A stretch of DNA of 64,000 nucleotides from Streptomyces sp. CCM_MD2014 (lineage in GTDB: Bacteria > Actinomycetota > Actinomycetes > Streptomycetales > Streptomycetaceae). The first letter of the stretch is position 1; each line of letters begins with the position of its first letter. This document shows, in pieces, positions 8,501 to 16,098 of this stretch. The notes under the pieces were generated by a model that worked only from the letters and a program-made list of their open reading frames with translations, did not search any database and had not been told where the DNA came from. Location of the stretch: the NCBI RefSeq assembly GCF_000772045.1, contig NZ_CP009754.1, positions 3,410,001-3,474,000 of the forward strand, in the 5' to 3' direction. The position numbers and the translations under genes were made by a program.

Positions 8501-8908
8501 ATGGACCGCACCGTCATCGCCTACGTCATCTACCTGGTCGTCAGCATCGGTCTGACCGTCTGGGTGGCCCGCACGCTCAGCCGCAACGGACGGGTCTTCC
8601 TCGCCGACGTCCTGCACGGCAACGAGAAGCTCGCCGACGCCGTCAACCACCTCCTGGTGGTCGGCTTCTACCTCGTCAACCTCGGCTTCGTCGCCCTGTA
8701 CCTCAGCGGCGACGAGACCATCGCCGACACCCGGGGCATCTTCGAGGCGCTCTCGACCAAGCTCGGCGTGGTGCTGCTGGTGCTCGGCGTGATGCACCTG
8801 GGCAACGTGTACGTCCTCAACAAGATCCGGCGCCGCGGCATGATGGAGCGGGAGCAGCTGCCCCCGGTCCCGCCGCAGGGCTGGGTGGCCCCCACGACCG
8901 GGGCCTGA
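8501..8908 (+). CDS. Small integral membrane protein of unknown function
   Basis: The 135-aa protein has three hydrophobic segments: VIAYVIYLVVSIGLTVWVA, a middle one around LLVVGFYLVNLGFVALYL, and LGVVLLVLGVMHLGNVYVL. A cytoplasmic-looking basic segment and a Pro-rich tail follow. The frame is open upstream to 8429, but that part encodes the operator DNA; the ATG at 8501 follows AAGAAGGGG and is the likely start. It is the first gene of a three-gene unit with the DUF393 protein (4 nt away) and the TetR gene. Function unknown. Confidence 0.75.
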   Translation: MDRTVIAYVIYLVVSIGLTVWVARTLSRNGRVFLADVLHGNEKLADAVNHLLVVGFYLVNLGFVALYLSGDETIADTRGIFEALSTKLGVVLLVLGVMHLGNVYVLNKIRRRGMMEREQLPPVPPQGWVAPTTGA

Positions 8909-8912
8909 GCCG

Positions 8913-9401
8913 ATGGCTCCCGCTCCCGGGACGACGGCCGGCGCCCCCGTGCGCCGGCTCACCGTCCTCTACGACGCCGAATGCGCCCTGTGCACCCATG
9001 TACGGGACTGGCTGCTGCGCCAGCCCCGGCTGGTGCCGCTGGAGCTGGTCCCGGCCGCGTCCCAGGAGGCGCGCCGGCGCTTCCCCGGCCTCGACCACCG
9101 GGCCACCCTCGACGAGGTCACCGTCGTGGGCGACGCCGGACAGGTCTACCGGGGCGCCGCCGCCTGGGTCGTCGTCCTGTGGGCGCTGCGCCGGTACCGC
9201 AGGCTCGCCCACCGGCTCAGCACGCCCAAGGGCGCCCTGCTGGCCCGCGGGGCCGTCCTGGCCGCCGCCAAGTGGCGCGCCGGGCAGCGCCAGTGGGGCG
9301 GCAACGGGTACCGCCGCGCCGACGGCTGGGTCTACGAGCCGGGCCTCGGGTGGATCTACGCGGGGCCGGGCTGTGACGACGGCGCCTGCGCCACTGGATA
9401 G
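8913..9401 (+). CDS. DUF393 (DCC) family thiol-disulfide oxidoreductase-like protein
   Basis: The N-terminal half has the family signature VLYDAECALCTHVRDWLLRQ, with the CxxC-type pair (CALC) in a thioredoxin-like setting. Length (162 aa) is somewhat above the usual DUF393 domain because of a C-terminal extension rich in Trp, Gly and Tyr that ends in a CDDGACATG segment with two more Cys. The partner and substrate of this family are not established. It starts 4 nt after the membrane protein gene and ends 11 nt before the TetR gene, so it probably shares their promoter and regulation. Confidence 0.75.
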   Translation: MAPAPGTTAGAPVRRLTVLYDAECALCTHVRDWLLRQPRLVPLELVPAASQEARRRFPGLDHRATLDEVTVVGDAGQVYRGAAAWVVVLWALRRYRRLAHRLSTPKGALLARGAVLAAAKWRAGQRQWGGNGYRRADGWVYEPGLGWIYAGPGCDDGACATG

Positions 9402-9412
9402 GCTCTGGACCC

Positions 9413-10168
9413 GTGCCTGCGACCCACGACGGCGCCGACGACGGTGCCCACCTCAGCAAGTCCGAGCAGACCCGCGCGCTGATCCTGGAGACGGCCATGC
9501 GGCTGTTCCAGGAACGCGGCTACGACCGGACCACGATGCGGGCCATCGCCCAGGAGGCCGGGGTCTCCGTCGGCAACGCGTACTACTACTTCGCCGGCAA
9601 GGAACACCTGATCCAGGGCTTCTACGACCGGATCGCCGCCGAGCACCAGGCGGCGGTCCGCGATGTCCTGGCCCGGGAGACCGACCTGGAGGCGCGGCTG
9701 GCGGGCGTGCTGAAGGTCTGGCTGGACATCGCCACGCCGTACCACGAGTTCGCGGTGCAGTTCTTCAAGAACGCCGCCGACCCGGACAGCCCGCTCAGCC
9801 CCTTCTCCCCGGAGTCGGAGCACGCGCGCGTGGAGGCCATCAGCATCCACCGCGCGGTGCTCGCCGGGGCGAAGACCAAGGTGCCCGAGGAGCTGCGGGA
9901 CATCCTGCCGGAGCTGATGTGGCTCTCCCAGATGGGCCTCGTCCTGTACTGGATCTTCGACCGCACCGAGGGCCGCGAGCGCAGCTACCGCCTCGCCGAA
10001 CGCGGCGCCCGGCTCACCGCGCGGGGCGTCGTGCTGGCCCGCTTCCGGGTGCTGCGCCCGCTGGTGCGCGAGGTGCACGAGCTGTTCACGGACTTCCTGC
10101 CGGGTATGACGAGGATGATGCCGGACCCCGCGAAGAAGCCGTCGCGGGATCCCGGTCCTCAGGCCTGA
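9413..10168 (+). CDS. TetR family transcriptional regulator
   Basis: The 251-aa protein has a classic TetR N-terminus: RALILETAMRLFQERGYDRTTMRAIAQEAGVSVGNAYYYFAGKEHLIQGFYDRI (helix-turn-helix at about residues 40-62), followed by an all-helical ligand domain ending in RMMPDPAKKPSRDPG. It is most likely the repressor of its own operon, acting at the two TTGAAC/GTTCAA palindromes at 8429-8442 and 8474-8487. It may also have its own leaderless transcript, since TAGGCT (9399-9404) lies 8 nt above the GTG start. The 3' end overlaps the convergent metallophosphoesterase gene by 10 bp. The ligand is unknown; the co-regulated DUF393 gene offers the only hint. Confidence 0.88.
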   Translation: MPATHDGADDGAHLSKSEQTRALILETAMRLFQERGYDRTTMRAIAQEAGVSVGNAYYYFAGKEHLIQGFYDRIAAEHQAAVRDVLARETDLEARLAGVLKVWLDIATPYHEFAVQFFKNAADPDSPLSPFSPESEHARVEAISIHRAVLAGAKTKVPEELRDILPELMWLSQMGLVLYWIFDRTEGRERSYRLAERGARLTARGVVLARFRVLRPLVREVHELFTDFLPGMTRMMPDPAKKPSRDPGPQA

Positions 10169-11475
10169 CGGGACGCCAGCTCGATCACCGTGATGTCCGA
10201 GGGCGCCCCCACGCGCGTGGGCGGGCCCCAGGCGCCCGCGCCGCGGCTGACGTACAGCTGGGTGTCGCCGTAGCGCTCCAGGCCGGCCAGCGTCGGGTTG
10301 GCGGCGCCGGCGATGAGGTTGCCGGGCCAGAGCTGGCCGCCGTGGGTGTGGCCGGAGAGCTGGAGGTCGACGCCGTGGTCGACGGCGTCGTGGATCTGCA
10401 CCGGCTGGTGGGCGAGGAGCACGCAGGCGCGGGAGCGGTCCCGGTCGCCGAGGGCCCTGTCGTAGTCGGGGCCCTGGCCCTCGTCCTCGCCCGCCACGTC
10501 GTTGACGCCGGCGAGGTCGAAGTGGGGCAGCTCGGTGCGGGCGTTCTCCAGCGGGAGCAGCCCGAGCCGCCGCACCTCGGCGACCCACTGCTCGGCGCCG
10601 GAGAAGTACTCGTGGTTGCCGGTGACGAAGTACGCGCCGTGCCGTGCCCTCAGCCCGGCCAGCGGGGCGGCGGCCGGGCCGAGGTCCTTCACGCTGCCGT
10701 CGACCAGGTCGCCGACGACGGCGATCAGGTCGGGCTGCGTGGAGTTGACGGTGTCGACGACCTTCTGGGCGAAGCCCCGGCCGAGCACCGGGCCCAGGTG
10801 GATGTCGCTGACGACGGCGATGCGGAATCCGTGTGCGGCGCGCGGGAGCTTGGCCAGCGGCACGGTGACGCGCTTCACGCCCGGGCCGTTCAGCACGCCG
10901 TACGTGCCGTAGCCGACCGTGCCGACGGCCGCCGCGGCGGCGGCACCGGCGACGACGCGGGAGACGAAGAGGCGGCGGGAGGGAAGGGCGAGGGGGCTCG
11001 GGGGCGCGTTCCCGGGTCCCGGGTCCGGTGCCCCGGGCTCCTCGGGCTCCTCGGGCTGCTCCTTCGGCGGGGCCGTCCCGGCCGGTATGCGCTCCGTGTC
11101 CGCGGCCGGGGACGCCGCCGGCTGTTCGGCCCCCTGCGTCCGCCGCGCGGCCGCCCGGCGCTCCACGAACATCCGCAGCAGCGGGCGGACGACCTCGCCC
11201 GCGAGCACCGCGAGCAGGAGGTAGATCGACAGGGCCAGCCACAGGAAGCCGGGCCACGCCAGCACCCGCTGGAGCCAGAACGGGGCGCCCGTGCGCTCGG
11301 CGACCAGCGCGCCGACGGCCAGCAGCCAGCCTCCGGCGATCACCGCCGCGCCGATCCGGCGCACCGGGCCCGGGGCGCCGGTCGTGTCGCGGAACAGACG
11401 CCGCCACACGTACCAGTTGGCCGTCACGATGACGCCCACCATCAGCAACGCGACCAGCACGAAGACGACCACCAT
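10159..11475 (-). CDS. Membrane metallophosphoesterase
   Basis: The 438-aa protein has several hydrophobic segments in its first 100 residues, a Pro/Glu-rich linker (about 105-160), one more hydrophobic stretch (FVSRVVAGAAAAAAVGTVGYG), and a calcineurin-like catalytic domain. Metal-binding motifs are in order: VVSDIHLG, VVGDLVDG, TGNHEY, and the C-terminal SGHTHGGQLWP. Such proteins (YkuE/YaeI-like) hydrolyse phosphate esters, some on UDP-diacylglucosamine-like lipids, but the substrate here is unknown. It lies 36 bp downstream of the small membrane protein gene on the same strand and converges on the TetR gene. Confidence 0.85.
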   Translation of the reverse strand: MVVVFVLVALLMVGVIVTANWYVWRRLFRDTTGAPGPVRRIGAAVIAGGWLLAVGALVAERTGAPFWLQRVLAWPGFLWLALSIYLLLAVLAGEVVRPLLRMFVERRAAARRTQGAEQPAASPAADTERIPAGTAPPKEQPEEPEEPGAPDPGPGNAPPSPLALPSRRLFVSRVVAGAAAAAAVGTVGYGTYGVLNGPGVKRVTVPLAKLPRAAHGFRIAVVSDIHLGPVLGRGFAQKVVDTVNSTQPDLIAVVGDLVDGSVKDLGPAAAPLAGLRARHGAYFVTGNHEYFSGAEQWVAEVRRLGLLPLENARTELPHFDLAGVNDVAGEDEGQGPDYDRALGDRDRSRACVLLAHQPVQIHDAVDHGVDLQLSGHTHGGQLWPGNLIAGAANPTLAGLERYGDTQLYVSRGAGAWGPPTRVGAPSDITVIELASRQA

Positions 11476-11511
11476 GCCGTCGTATCCCCTCGGTTGTGAC
11501 GTCCTCGACGC

Positions 11512-11751
11512 CTATGACGTTCGGCGCAGTGCGCGCACGCCGCGCAACCCGATGACCCCGACGACCGTCCCCAATACGAAGGAGACGATCGCGAGCAGCA
11601 GGTGCACCCAGAAGTACGCCGTGGGGTCGCCGTCCTCGAAGGCGAGCCCGCTGCCGTCCTTGACCAGGTTTTTGACGAAAGTGATCCAGATGATCCAGCT
11701 CCACACCCCGAAAGCGAGCAGGAACCAGGAGACGGGGCGGCTGAGCTTCAT
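11512..11751 (-). CDS. SCO4848-type small membrane protein
   Basis: The 79-aa protein has two hydrophobic segments (WFLLAFGVWSWIIWITFVKN and FWVHLLLAIVSFVLGTVVGVIGL) joined by an acidic loop (KDGSGLAFEDGDPTAY), and a basic C-terminus. It matches what I recall as the SCO4848 family of actinobacterial membrane proteins. The frame is open far upstream, but the ATG at 11751 (MKLSRPVSWF) gives the right family length. It probably heads a two-gene unit with the metallophosphoesterase. Function unknown. Confidence 0.75.
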   Translation of the reverse strand: MKLSRPVSWFLLAFGVWSWIIWITFVKNLVKDGSGLAFEDGDPTAYFWVHLLLAIVSFVLGTVVGVIGLRGVRALRRTS

Positions 11752-11842
11752 GCGTTCAGTATCGCCGCACCGTGTCCGGATCCGTGCGCGGGGTGGGGAG
11801 GGGGGTGGGAACGACGCGATCACTGGGGGTACGTTTCCGCTC

Positions 11843-13129
11843 GTGCCCGCTCCCAAGAAGGCCCTCAGGCGATCCCTGACGGTCACCTCCGCCGCCCTGA
11901 CCGCTCTCGCCCTCCTCTCCCCCGCCGCGCTCGCCGCCCCGAGCCCGTCGGCGAGTCCGTCGGCGAGCCCGTCGGCCACTCCGCCGGCGTCGATGTCGAC
12001 GGTCGGCGGCGCGCGGCTCGGGAAGCCCGTGACGCAGGTGGAGCTGGCCGGCGGGGCGCCCGTACTGCCGAAGGACGTCACCGCCCGGTCGTGGATCGTG
12101 GCGGACGCGGAGTCGGGCGACGTGCTGGCCGCGCACAACGCGCACTGGCGGCTGGCCCCGGCGAGCACCCTGAAGATGCTGTTCGCCGACACGCTGCTGC
12201 CGAAGTGGCCGAAGACCACGAAGCACAAGGTGGAGGTGTCCGACCTCGCGGGCATCGGCTCCGGGTCCAGCCTGGTCGGCGTCAAGGAGGAGGAGACCTA
12301 CACCGTCCACGACCTGTGGCTCGGGGTCTTCCTGCGCTCCGGCAACGACGCGGTGCACGTGCTGTCCGCCATGAACGGCGGCGTCGAGAAGACCGTGGCG
12401 GACATGAACGCGCACGCCGAGGAGCTGCAGGCGCTCGACACGCACGCGGTCAGCCCCGACGGCTACGACATGCCGGGGCAGGTCTCCTCGGCCTACGACC
12501 TGACGCTGTTCGCGCGTTCGGGGCTGCAGAAGAAGGACTTCCGCGAGTACGCCTCGACCGTCCGGGCGAAGTTCCCGGGCGAGACGAAGAAGGACAAGAA
12601 GGGCAAGACGACCCGCAAGCCCTTCGAGATCCAGAACACCAACCGGCTCCTGGCCGGCGACTACGACGTCGACGTCTACCCGGGCATCGCCGGCGTGAAG
12701 AACGGCAACACCACCAACGCGGGCGCCACCTTCACGGGCGTGGCCGAGCGCGACGGCCGGGTGCTGCTCGTCACCGTGATGAACCCGGCGAAGGACGAGC
12801 ACAACGAGGTCTACAAGGAGACCGCCCGCCTGTTCGACTGGGGGTTCAAGGCGGCCGGCAAGGTGCGTCCGGTGGGGCAGCTGGTGGCCCCGAGGAGCGC
12901 CGCTCAGGCGAGCCCGTCGGCGGAGGCCTCCGGTGAGGCCGGCGGTACCGGGAAGGGTGCGGGAGGCACGGAGCCGGTGGCGGGTGCCCCGGTCGCGGAC
13001 GGCTCCGGCGGGGTCGGGGTCGCGGCCGGCATCGCCGCCGGGGTGCTGGTGCTGCTCGCGGGCGGCGCGTTCCTGATCAACCGGAAGTGGCCGCTGCCGG
13101 ACCTGGTCCGCCGCCGGACCCGTCCTTGA
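11843..13129 (+). CDS. D-alanyl-D-alanine carboxypeptidase (penicillin-binding protein, S11)
   Basis: The enzyme (428 aa) trims the terminal D-Ala of peptidoglycan stem peptides outside the cell. A signal peptide (KKALRRSLTVTSAALTALALLSPAALAA) is followed by a Ser/Pro repeat linker. Catalytic motifs are SxxK at Ser108-Lys111 (PASTLK), SGN at 166-168, and KNG at 286-288 (KTG in many relatives). A C-terminal Gly/Ala linker leads to one membrane helix (AAGVLVLLAGGAFLI) and a basic tail, so it is anchored at both ends or by the C-terminus. GTG start: TACGTT (11830-11835) lies 7 nt above it, suggesting a leaderless mRNA. The 3' end overlaps the convergent YihY gene by 53 bp. Confidence 0.92.
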   Translation: MPAPKKALRRSLTVTSAALTALALLSPAALAAPSPSASPSASPSATPPASMSTVGGARLGKPVTQVELAGGAPVLPKDVTARSWIVADAESGDVLAAHNAHWRLAPASTLKMLFADTLLPKWPKTTKHKVEVSDLAGIGSGSSLVGVKEEETYTVHDLWLGVFLRSGNDAVHVLSAMNGGVEKTVADMNAHAEELQALDTHAVSPDGYDMPGQVSSAYDLTLFARSGLQKKDFREYASTVRAKFPGETKKDKKGKTTRKPFEIQNTNRLLAGDYDVDVYPGIAGVKNGNTTNAGATFTGVAERDGRVLLVTVMNPAKDEHNEVYKETARLFDWGFKAAGKVRPVGQLVAPRSAAQASPSAEASGEAGGTGKGAGGTEPVAGAPVADGSGGVGVAAGIAAGVLVLLAGGAFLINRKWPLPDLVRRRTRP

Positions 13130-14066
13130 CGTCCGGACCGCCGGTGCCGCCGTCGTTTCCGGCGCCCTCCCCGCCCAGCTCCTGCTCCTTGCTGCCCGTC
13201 GCCGTCCAGGCGGCGCAGAACAGCACCAGCTTGGCGGTGAAGTTGATCCACAGCAGCAGCGCGACGGGCACGCCGAAGGCGCCGTACATGCTCTTCGCGG
13301 CGACACCCTGGATGTAGCCGCTGAGCAGCAGCTTGAGCAGTTCGAAGCCGACCGCGCCGATCAGCGCCGCCACCACCAGGCGGCGGCGGGCGGGCTGGAC
13401 GCCGGGGAGCAGGGTCAGGACGTACAGCAGCAGGAGGAAGTCGGCGAGGACGGCGACGGCGAAGGCGGCGACGTAGAGCAGGACGCCGCCGACACCGCCC
13501 TGGGCGAGGCCGATGGTGCGGATGATCCAGCCGACCAGCGCCGAGGCGACGGTGGAGATGCCGACGGTGATCAGCAGCGCCCCGCCGAGACCGACGAGGA
13601 CACCCGCGTCCTTGGCCCGGTGCAGGATCGGGTTCTCCTCCTCGTCGGGCAGTTCCCAGACGGCCCGCAGGCAGCCCCGGGTGGCCTCGATCCAGCCCAT
13701 GCCGGTGAACAGCAGCAGGAGTGCGGAGATCACGCCGACGGTGCCGGCGTTGTCGACGAGGCCCTGGATGTTCAGCTGGTCGGAGATGCCCGGGATCTGC
13801 TCGGCGAGCGTGTCCTGGAGCTTGTCCTGCTGCTCCTTGCTCAGCGTGGCGGCGGCGACGGCGGCGGCGAGGCTCAGCAGCGGGAAGAGCGCGACGAAGC
13901 TGGTGAACGTCATGGCGGCGGCCAGCCGGGACCACTTCACCCGGTCGAGGCGTTCGTACGAGCGCCACGCGTGCGTGATCATCAGGCGCGCGATCCAGGG
14001 GCCCACGACGGGGAGCTTCTTCAGCCAGTCCATGATCCGACCCTGCCCCCGCTCGTCCCGTTCCAT
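13077..14066 (-). CDS. YihY/BrkB family inner membrane protein
   Basis: The 329-aa protein has the YihY (BrkB) layout: an N-terminal amphipathic part, LAAAMTFTSFVALFPLLSLAAAVAAATL as first helix, then further helices including VGVISALLLLFTGMGWIEATRGCLRAVWELP and a last one, VALLLWINFTAKLVLFCAAW. The C-terminal tail is Gly/Asp-rich and disordered. The family was once misnamed ribonuclease BN; its role is unknown. Start is ATG 14066 or ATG 14033 (MDWLKKL); the second has a better purine run upstream. It overlaps the end of the GtrA gene and so is the last gene of the PAP2-UbiA-GtrA transcript. Confidence 0.82.
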   Translation of the reverse strand: MERDERGQGRIMDWLKKLPVVGPWIARLMITHAWRSYERLDRVKWSRLAAAMTFTSFVALFPLLSLAAAVAAATLSKEQQDKLQDTLAEQIPGISDQLNIQGLVDNAGTVGVISALLLLFTGMGWIEATRGCLRAVWELPDEEENPILHRAKDAGVLVGLGGALLITVGISTVASALVGWIIRTIGLAQGGVGGVLLYVAAFAVAVLADFLLLLYVLTLLPGVQPARRRLVVAALIGAVGFELLKLLLSGYIQGVAAKSMYGAFGVPVALLLWINFTAKLVLFCAAWTATGSKEQELGGEGAGNDGGTGGPDVKDGSGGGPGPAAATSG

Positions 14067-14494
14067 GATCTCGTCCGGCCTTCCGGCGCGTCGCCGGGCC
14101 GGAAGACCAGTGTTCTCGTGCCCCAGAAGCGCAGGATCGTGCCCAGGGCCATGCCGACCCCGGCGCCGGAGACCGTGTCGGCGCGTTGCGAGGTGAGGCC
14201 GAGGCCGTAGTGGCTGACGGCCAGGCAGAGCAGCTGTACGGCGGCACCGGCGGCGTTCACGGCGAAGAACACCGCGCAGGGGCGCAGGCCCCGGGGGCGG
14301 TGGAGGTGGCGGTAGGTGCCCAGCGCGTTGCCCGCGTAGGCGACGGAGCAGCCGGCGACGAAGGAGAGCGCCTTGGCGGTGAGCGGGTCGAGGCCGGCCG
14401 GGCCGCGCAGGCAGGTGAAGAGGGCGAGGTCGACGGCGTAGGCGAGCAGCCCGGCCGAGGCGAAGCCCAGCAGTTCGCGCCGGCCGGCTACCAA
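14021..14494 (-). CDS. GtrA-family membrane protein (Rv3789-like)
   Basis: The 157-aa protein has four hydrophobic segments beginning LLGFASAGLLAYAVDLALFTCL and including ALSFVAGCSVAYAGNALGTYRHL, the usual GtrA pattern. GtrA proteins are linked to moving or positioning polyprenyl-phosphate sugars; in mycobacteria the relative Rv3789 sits next to dprE1 and has been tied to arabinan assembly. Here it directly follows the phosphoribosyltransferase gene. No ATG or GTG fits; the TTG at 14494 overlaps the upstream stop and is the best start. It overlaps the YihY start by 46 bp. The last 20 residues are polar and probably disordered. Confidence 0.78.
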   Translation of the reverse strand: MVAGRRELLGFASAGLLAYAVDLALFTCLRGPAGLDPLTAKALSFVAGCSVAYAGNALGTYRHLHRPRGLRPCAVFFAVNAAGAAVQLLCLAVSHYGLGLTSQRADTVSGAGVGMALGTILRFWGTRTLVFRPGDAPEGRTRSWNGTSGGRVGSWTG

Positions 14495-15453
14495 TTGGCC
14501 ACCGCCAGGCCGTACATCGCGAGCCAGACCACGCCGATCAGCGCGAGGGCGCGGTCGCGCAGGACGACGTCCTCGGGTTCGCCCGCGGTGCCGCGGTCGG
14601 CGAAGACGGCGTAGCGCAGGACGGCGAGGACGAAGGCGATCATGGAGAGCTGGCGCCAGGGCAGCACGCTGGTGTGCGGGACGCCGCCCTCCTCCATGGC
14701 CCACAGGCAGTAGCCGAGGACGGCGACGCCGGCGGCGAGCTGCCAGACGAAGCGGAGGTAGCCGGTGGTGTACTCGGTGAGCAACGCGCGCGTGGCGCCC
14801 TCCTTTCCCGCCATCTGCACGGCTTCGGAATAGCGCTTGGCGGCGACCATGAACAGGGCGCCGAAGCCGGTGGTGATGAGGAACCACCGCGACAGCGGGA
14901 TGCCGAGCGCGAGTCCGCCGATCATGGCCCGCATCAGGAAGCCGGTGGTGACGACGGCGAGGTCGACGACCAGGACGTGCTTGAGGCTGACGCAGTACGC
15001 CAGTTGCATCACCAGGTAGGCGGTGAGCAGACCCGCGACGGGCGGGGGGCACAGCCAGGCGGCGGCGACGGGCGCGAGGACGCCGAGGACGCCGCCGACG
15101 GCGTAGGCGAGCGGGACGGGGACCTGTCCGGCGGCGACGGGGCGGTGCCGTTTGACGGGGTGGGCGCGGTCGGCCTCGGCGTCGCGGGCGTCGTTGACGA
15201 GGTAGACGGCGGCGGCGCAGGCGGTGAACAGGACGAAGACCAGCGCGAGCCGGCCGAGGGCGGGGACGGAGAACAGCTCGCCGGCGGCGGCCGGGGCGGC
15301 GGCGACCAGGACGTTCTTGATCCACTGCCGGGGGCGGGCGGTGCGCAGCAGCCCGGCGAGGACACCTCCCGCGCGGGGCGGTACGGGTTCCCGCTCCTGT
15401 TCCGGGGGGCGCTGGCGCAGGACGGCGGTGTCGGTGACGGCCGTGTCGGTCAA
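14488..15453 (-). CDS. ubiA: Polyprenyl-phosphate phosphoribosyltransferase (DPPR synthase, UbiA superfamily)
   Basis: The 321-aa membrane enzyme fits the family that moves 5-phosphoribose from PRPP to a polyprenyl phosphate (Rv3806c type) rather than quinone prenyltransferases. The first motif reads [21 protein letters not shown], with the NDxxDxxxD acidic residues and the HPxKRxRP signature typical of DPPR synthase; the N-terminal TARPRQWIKNVLVAAAP is also diagnostic. A second loop has TTGFGALFMVAAKRYSE. About eight or nine hydrophobic segments follow one another. The TTG start at 15453 overlaps the PAP2 stop (TTGA) and follows GGAGG at good spacing. Neighbours supply the phosphatase, GtrA and DprE1/E2 steps. 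Confidence 0.85.
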   Translation of the reverse strand: MTDTAVTDTAVLRQRPPEQEREPVPPRAGGVLAGLLRTARPRQWIKNVLVAAAPAAAGELFSVPALGRLALVFVLFTACAAAVYLVNDARDAEADRAHPVKRHRPVAAGQVPVPLAYAVGGVLGVLAPVAAAWLCPPPVAGLLTAYLVMQLAYCVSLKHVLVVDLAVVTTGFLMRAMIGGLALGIPLSRWFLITTGFGALFMVAAKRYSEAVQMAGKEGATRALLTEYTTGYLRFVWQLAAGVAVLGYCLWAMEEGGVPHTSVLPWRQLSMIAFVLAVLRYAVFADRGTAGEPEDVVLRDRALALIGVVWLAMYGLAVANW

Positions 15454-15956
15454 CGGGTGCCTCCGCGCATCCAGTCCGCGCCGAGGCGGGCCGTGAGCGC
15501 GCCCAGGGCGGCGCCCGCCGCGACGTCGGAGGGGTAGTGGACGCCGACGACCAGCCGGGAGGCGCACACGGCGGCGGCGAGCGGCCAGACGGCCCGCACC
15601 CCGAGCGCCCCGAAGACGACGGCGGCCGCGGCGGCCGAGGTGGCGTGGGAGCTGGGGAAGGAGTGCCGGCCCGCGGTGCGCACCAGGGGGACGACGTGGG
15701 CGGGGCGGGGGCGGCGTACGACCCGCTTGACGCCCATGCTGACGACGTGGGCGCCGGCGGTGAGCGCGGTGCCGCGCAGCCATGCGGTGCGCCGGGGCGC
15801 GTCCACGGCGGCCGCGGCGAGGCCGGCCGCGAGCCACAGCGCGCCGTGCTCCCCCGCCCAGGACAGGGCGCGCGCCGCGCCCGCGACGCGCGGGTCGGTG
15901 CCGCAGGCCCTGAGCACGGTGACGATCCGGTGGTCCATGTCGTCGAGGTCGTCCAT
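15450..15956 (-). CDS. PAP2-family lipid phosphatase (Rv3807c-like)
   Basis: The 168-aa membrane protein carries all three PAP2 motifs in order: KRVVRRPRP (KxxxxxxRP), SFPSSHAT (PSGH type), and SRLVVGVHYPSDV (SRxxxxxHxxxD). In mycobacteria the equivalent gene beside ubiA is the proposed phosphatase that removes the 5-phosphate from polyprenyl-phosphoryl-5-phosphoribose, giving the DprE1 substrate. Here it is the first gene of the minus-strand arm and overlaps the UbiA start by 4 nt. A 17-bp dyad (15957-15973) sits directly before its ATG. Confidence 0.83.
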   Translation of the reverse strand: MDDLDDMDHRIVTVLRACGTDPRVAGAARALSWAGEHGALWLAAGLAAAAVDAPRRTAWLRGTALTAGAHVVSMGVKRVVRRPRPAHVVPLVRTAGRHSFPSSHATSAAAAAVVFGALGVRAVWPLAAAVCASRLVVGVHYPSDVAAGAALGALTARLGADWMRGGTR

Positions 15957-15973
15957 GTGGACTCACTGTCCAC
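15957..15973. promoter_or_regulatory. Inverted repeat abutting the PAP2 start codon
   Basis: GTGGAC-TCACT-GTCCAC is a perfect dyad with 6-bp arms that begins one base before the ATG at 15956 on the minus strand, where the ribosome site should be. It could be an operator or a small RNA hairpin that limits translation. A promoter would have to lie above it. Confidence 0.4.
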
Positions 15974-16085
15974 GCCCGCGGCACGGGAAGTCGGGCACGC
16001 CGGGGCGACATACCATTAATCACCCGTTTCAGGGATGCTCAGAATGTTTTGGAACTAATCATTCACTCAGGGACGGGCGGGGCGA

Positions 16086-16091
16086 TACGGT
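16086..16091 (+). promoter_or_regulatory. -10 box for a leaderless dprE1 transcript
   Basis: TACGGT lies 7 nt above the ATG at 16099, the spacing expected when transcription starts at the start codon. A possible -35 (TTCACT, 16062-16067) is 18 bp upstream. No ribosome site precedes the ATG. Confidence 0.45.
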
Positions 16092-16098
16092 CACCGCC

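Noticed and set aside
8494..11499. 1001-aa plus-strand open frame
   Set aside because: It runs through four recognisable genes in the wrong frame and on the wrong strand for the metallophosphoesterase; no family features.
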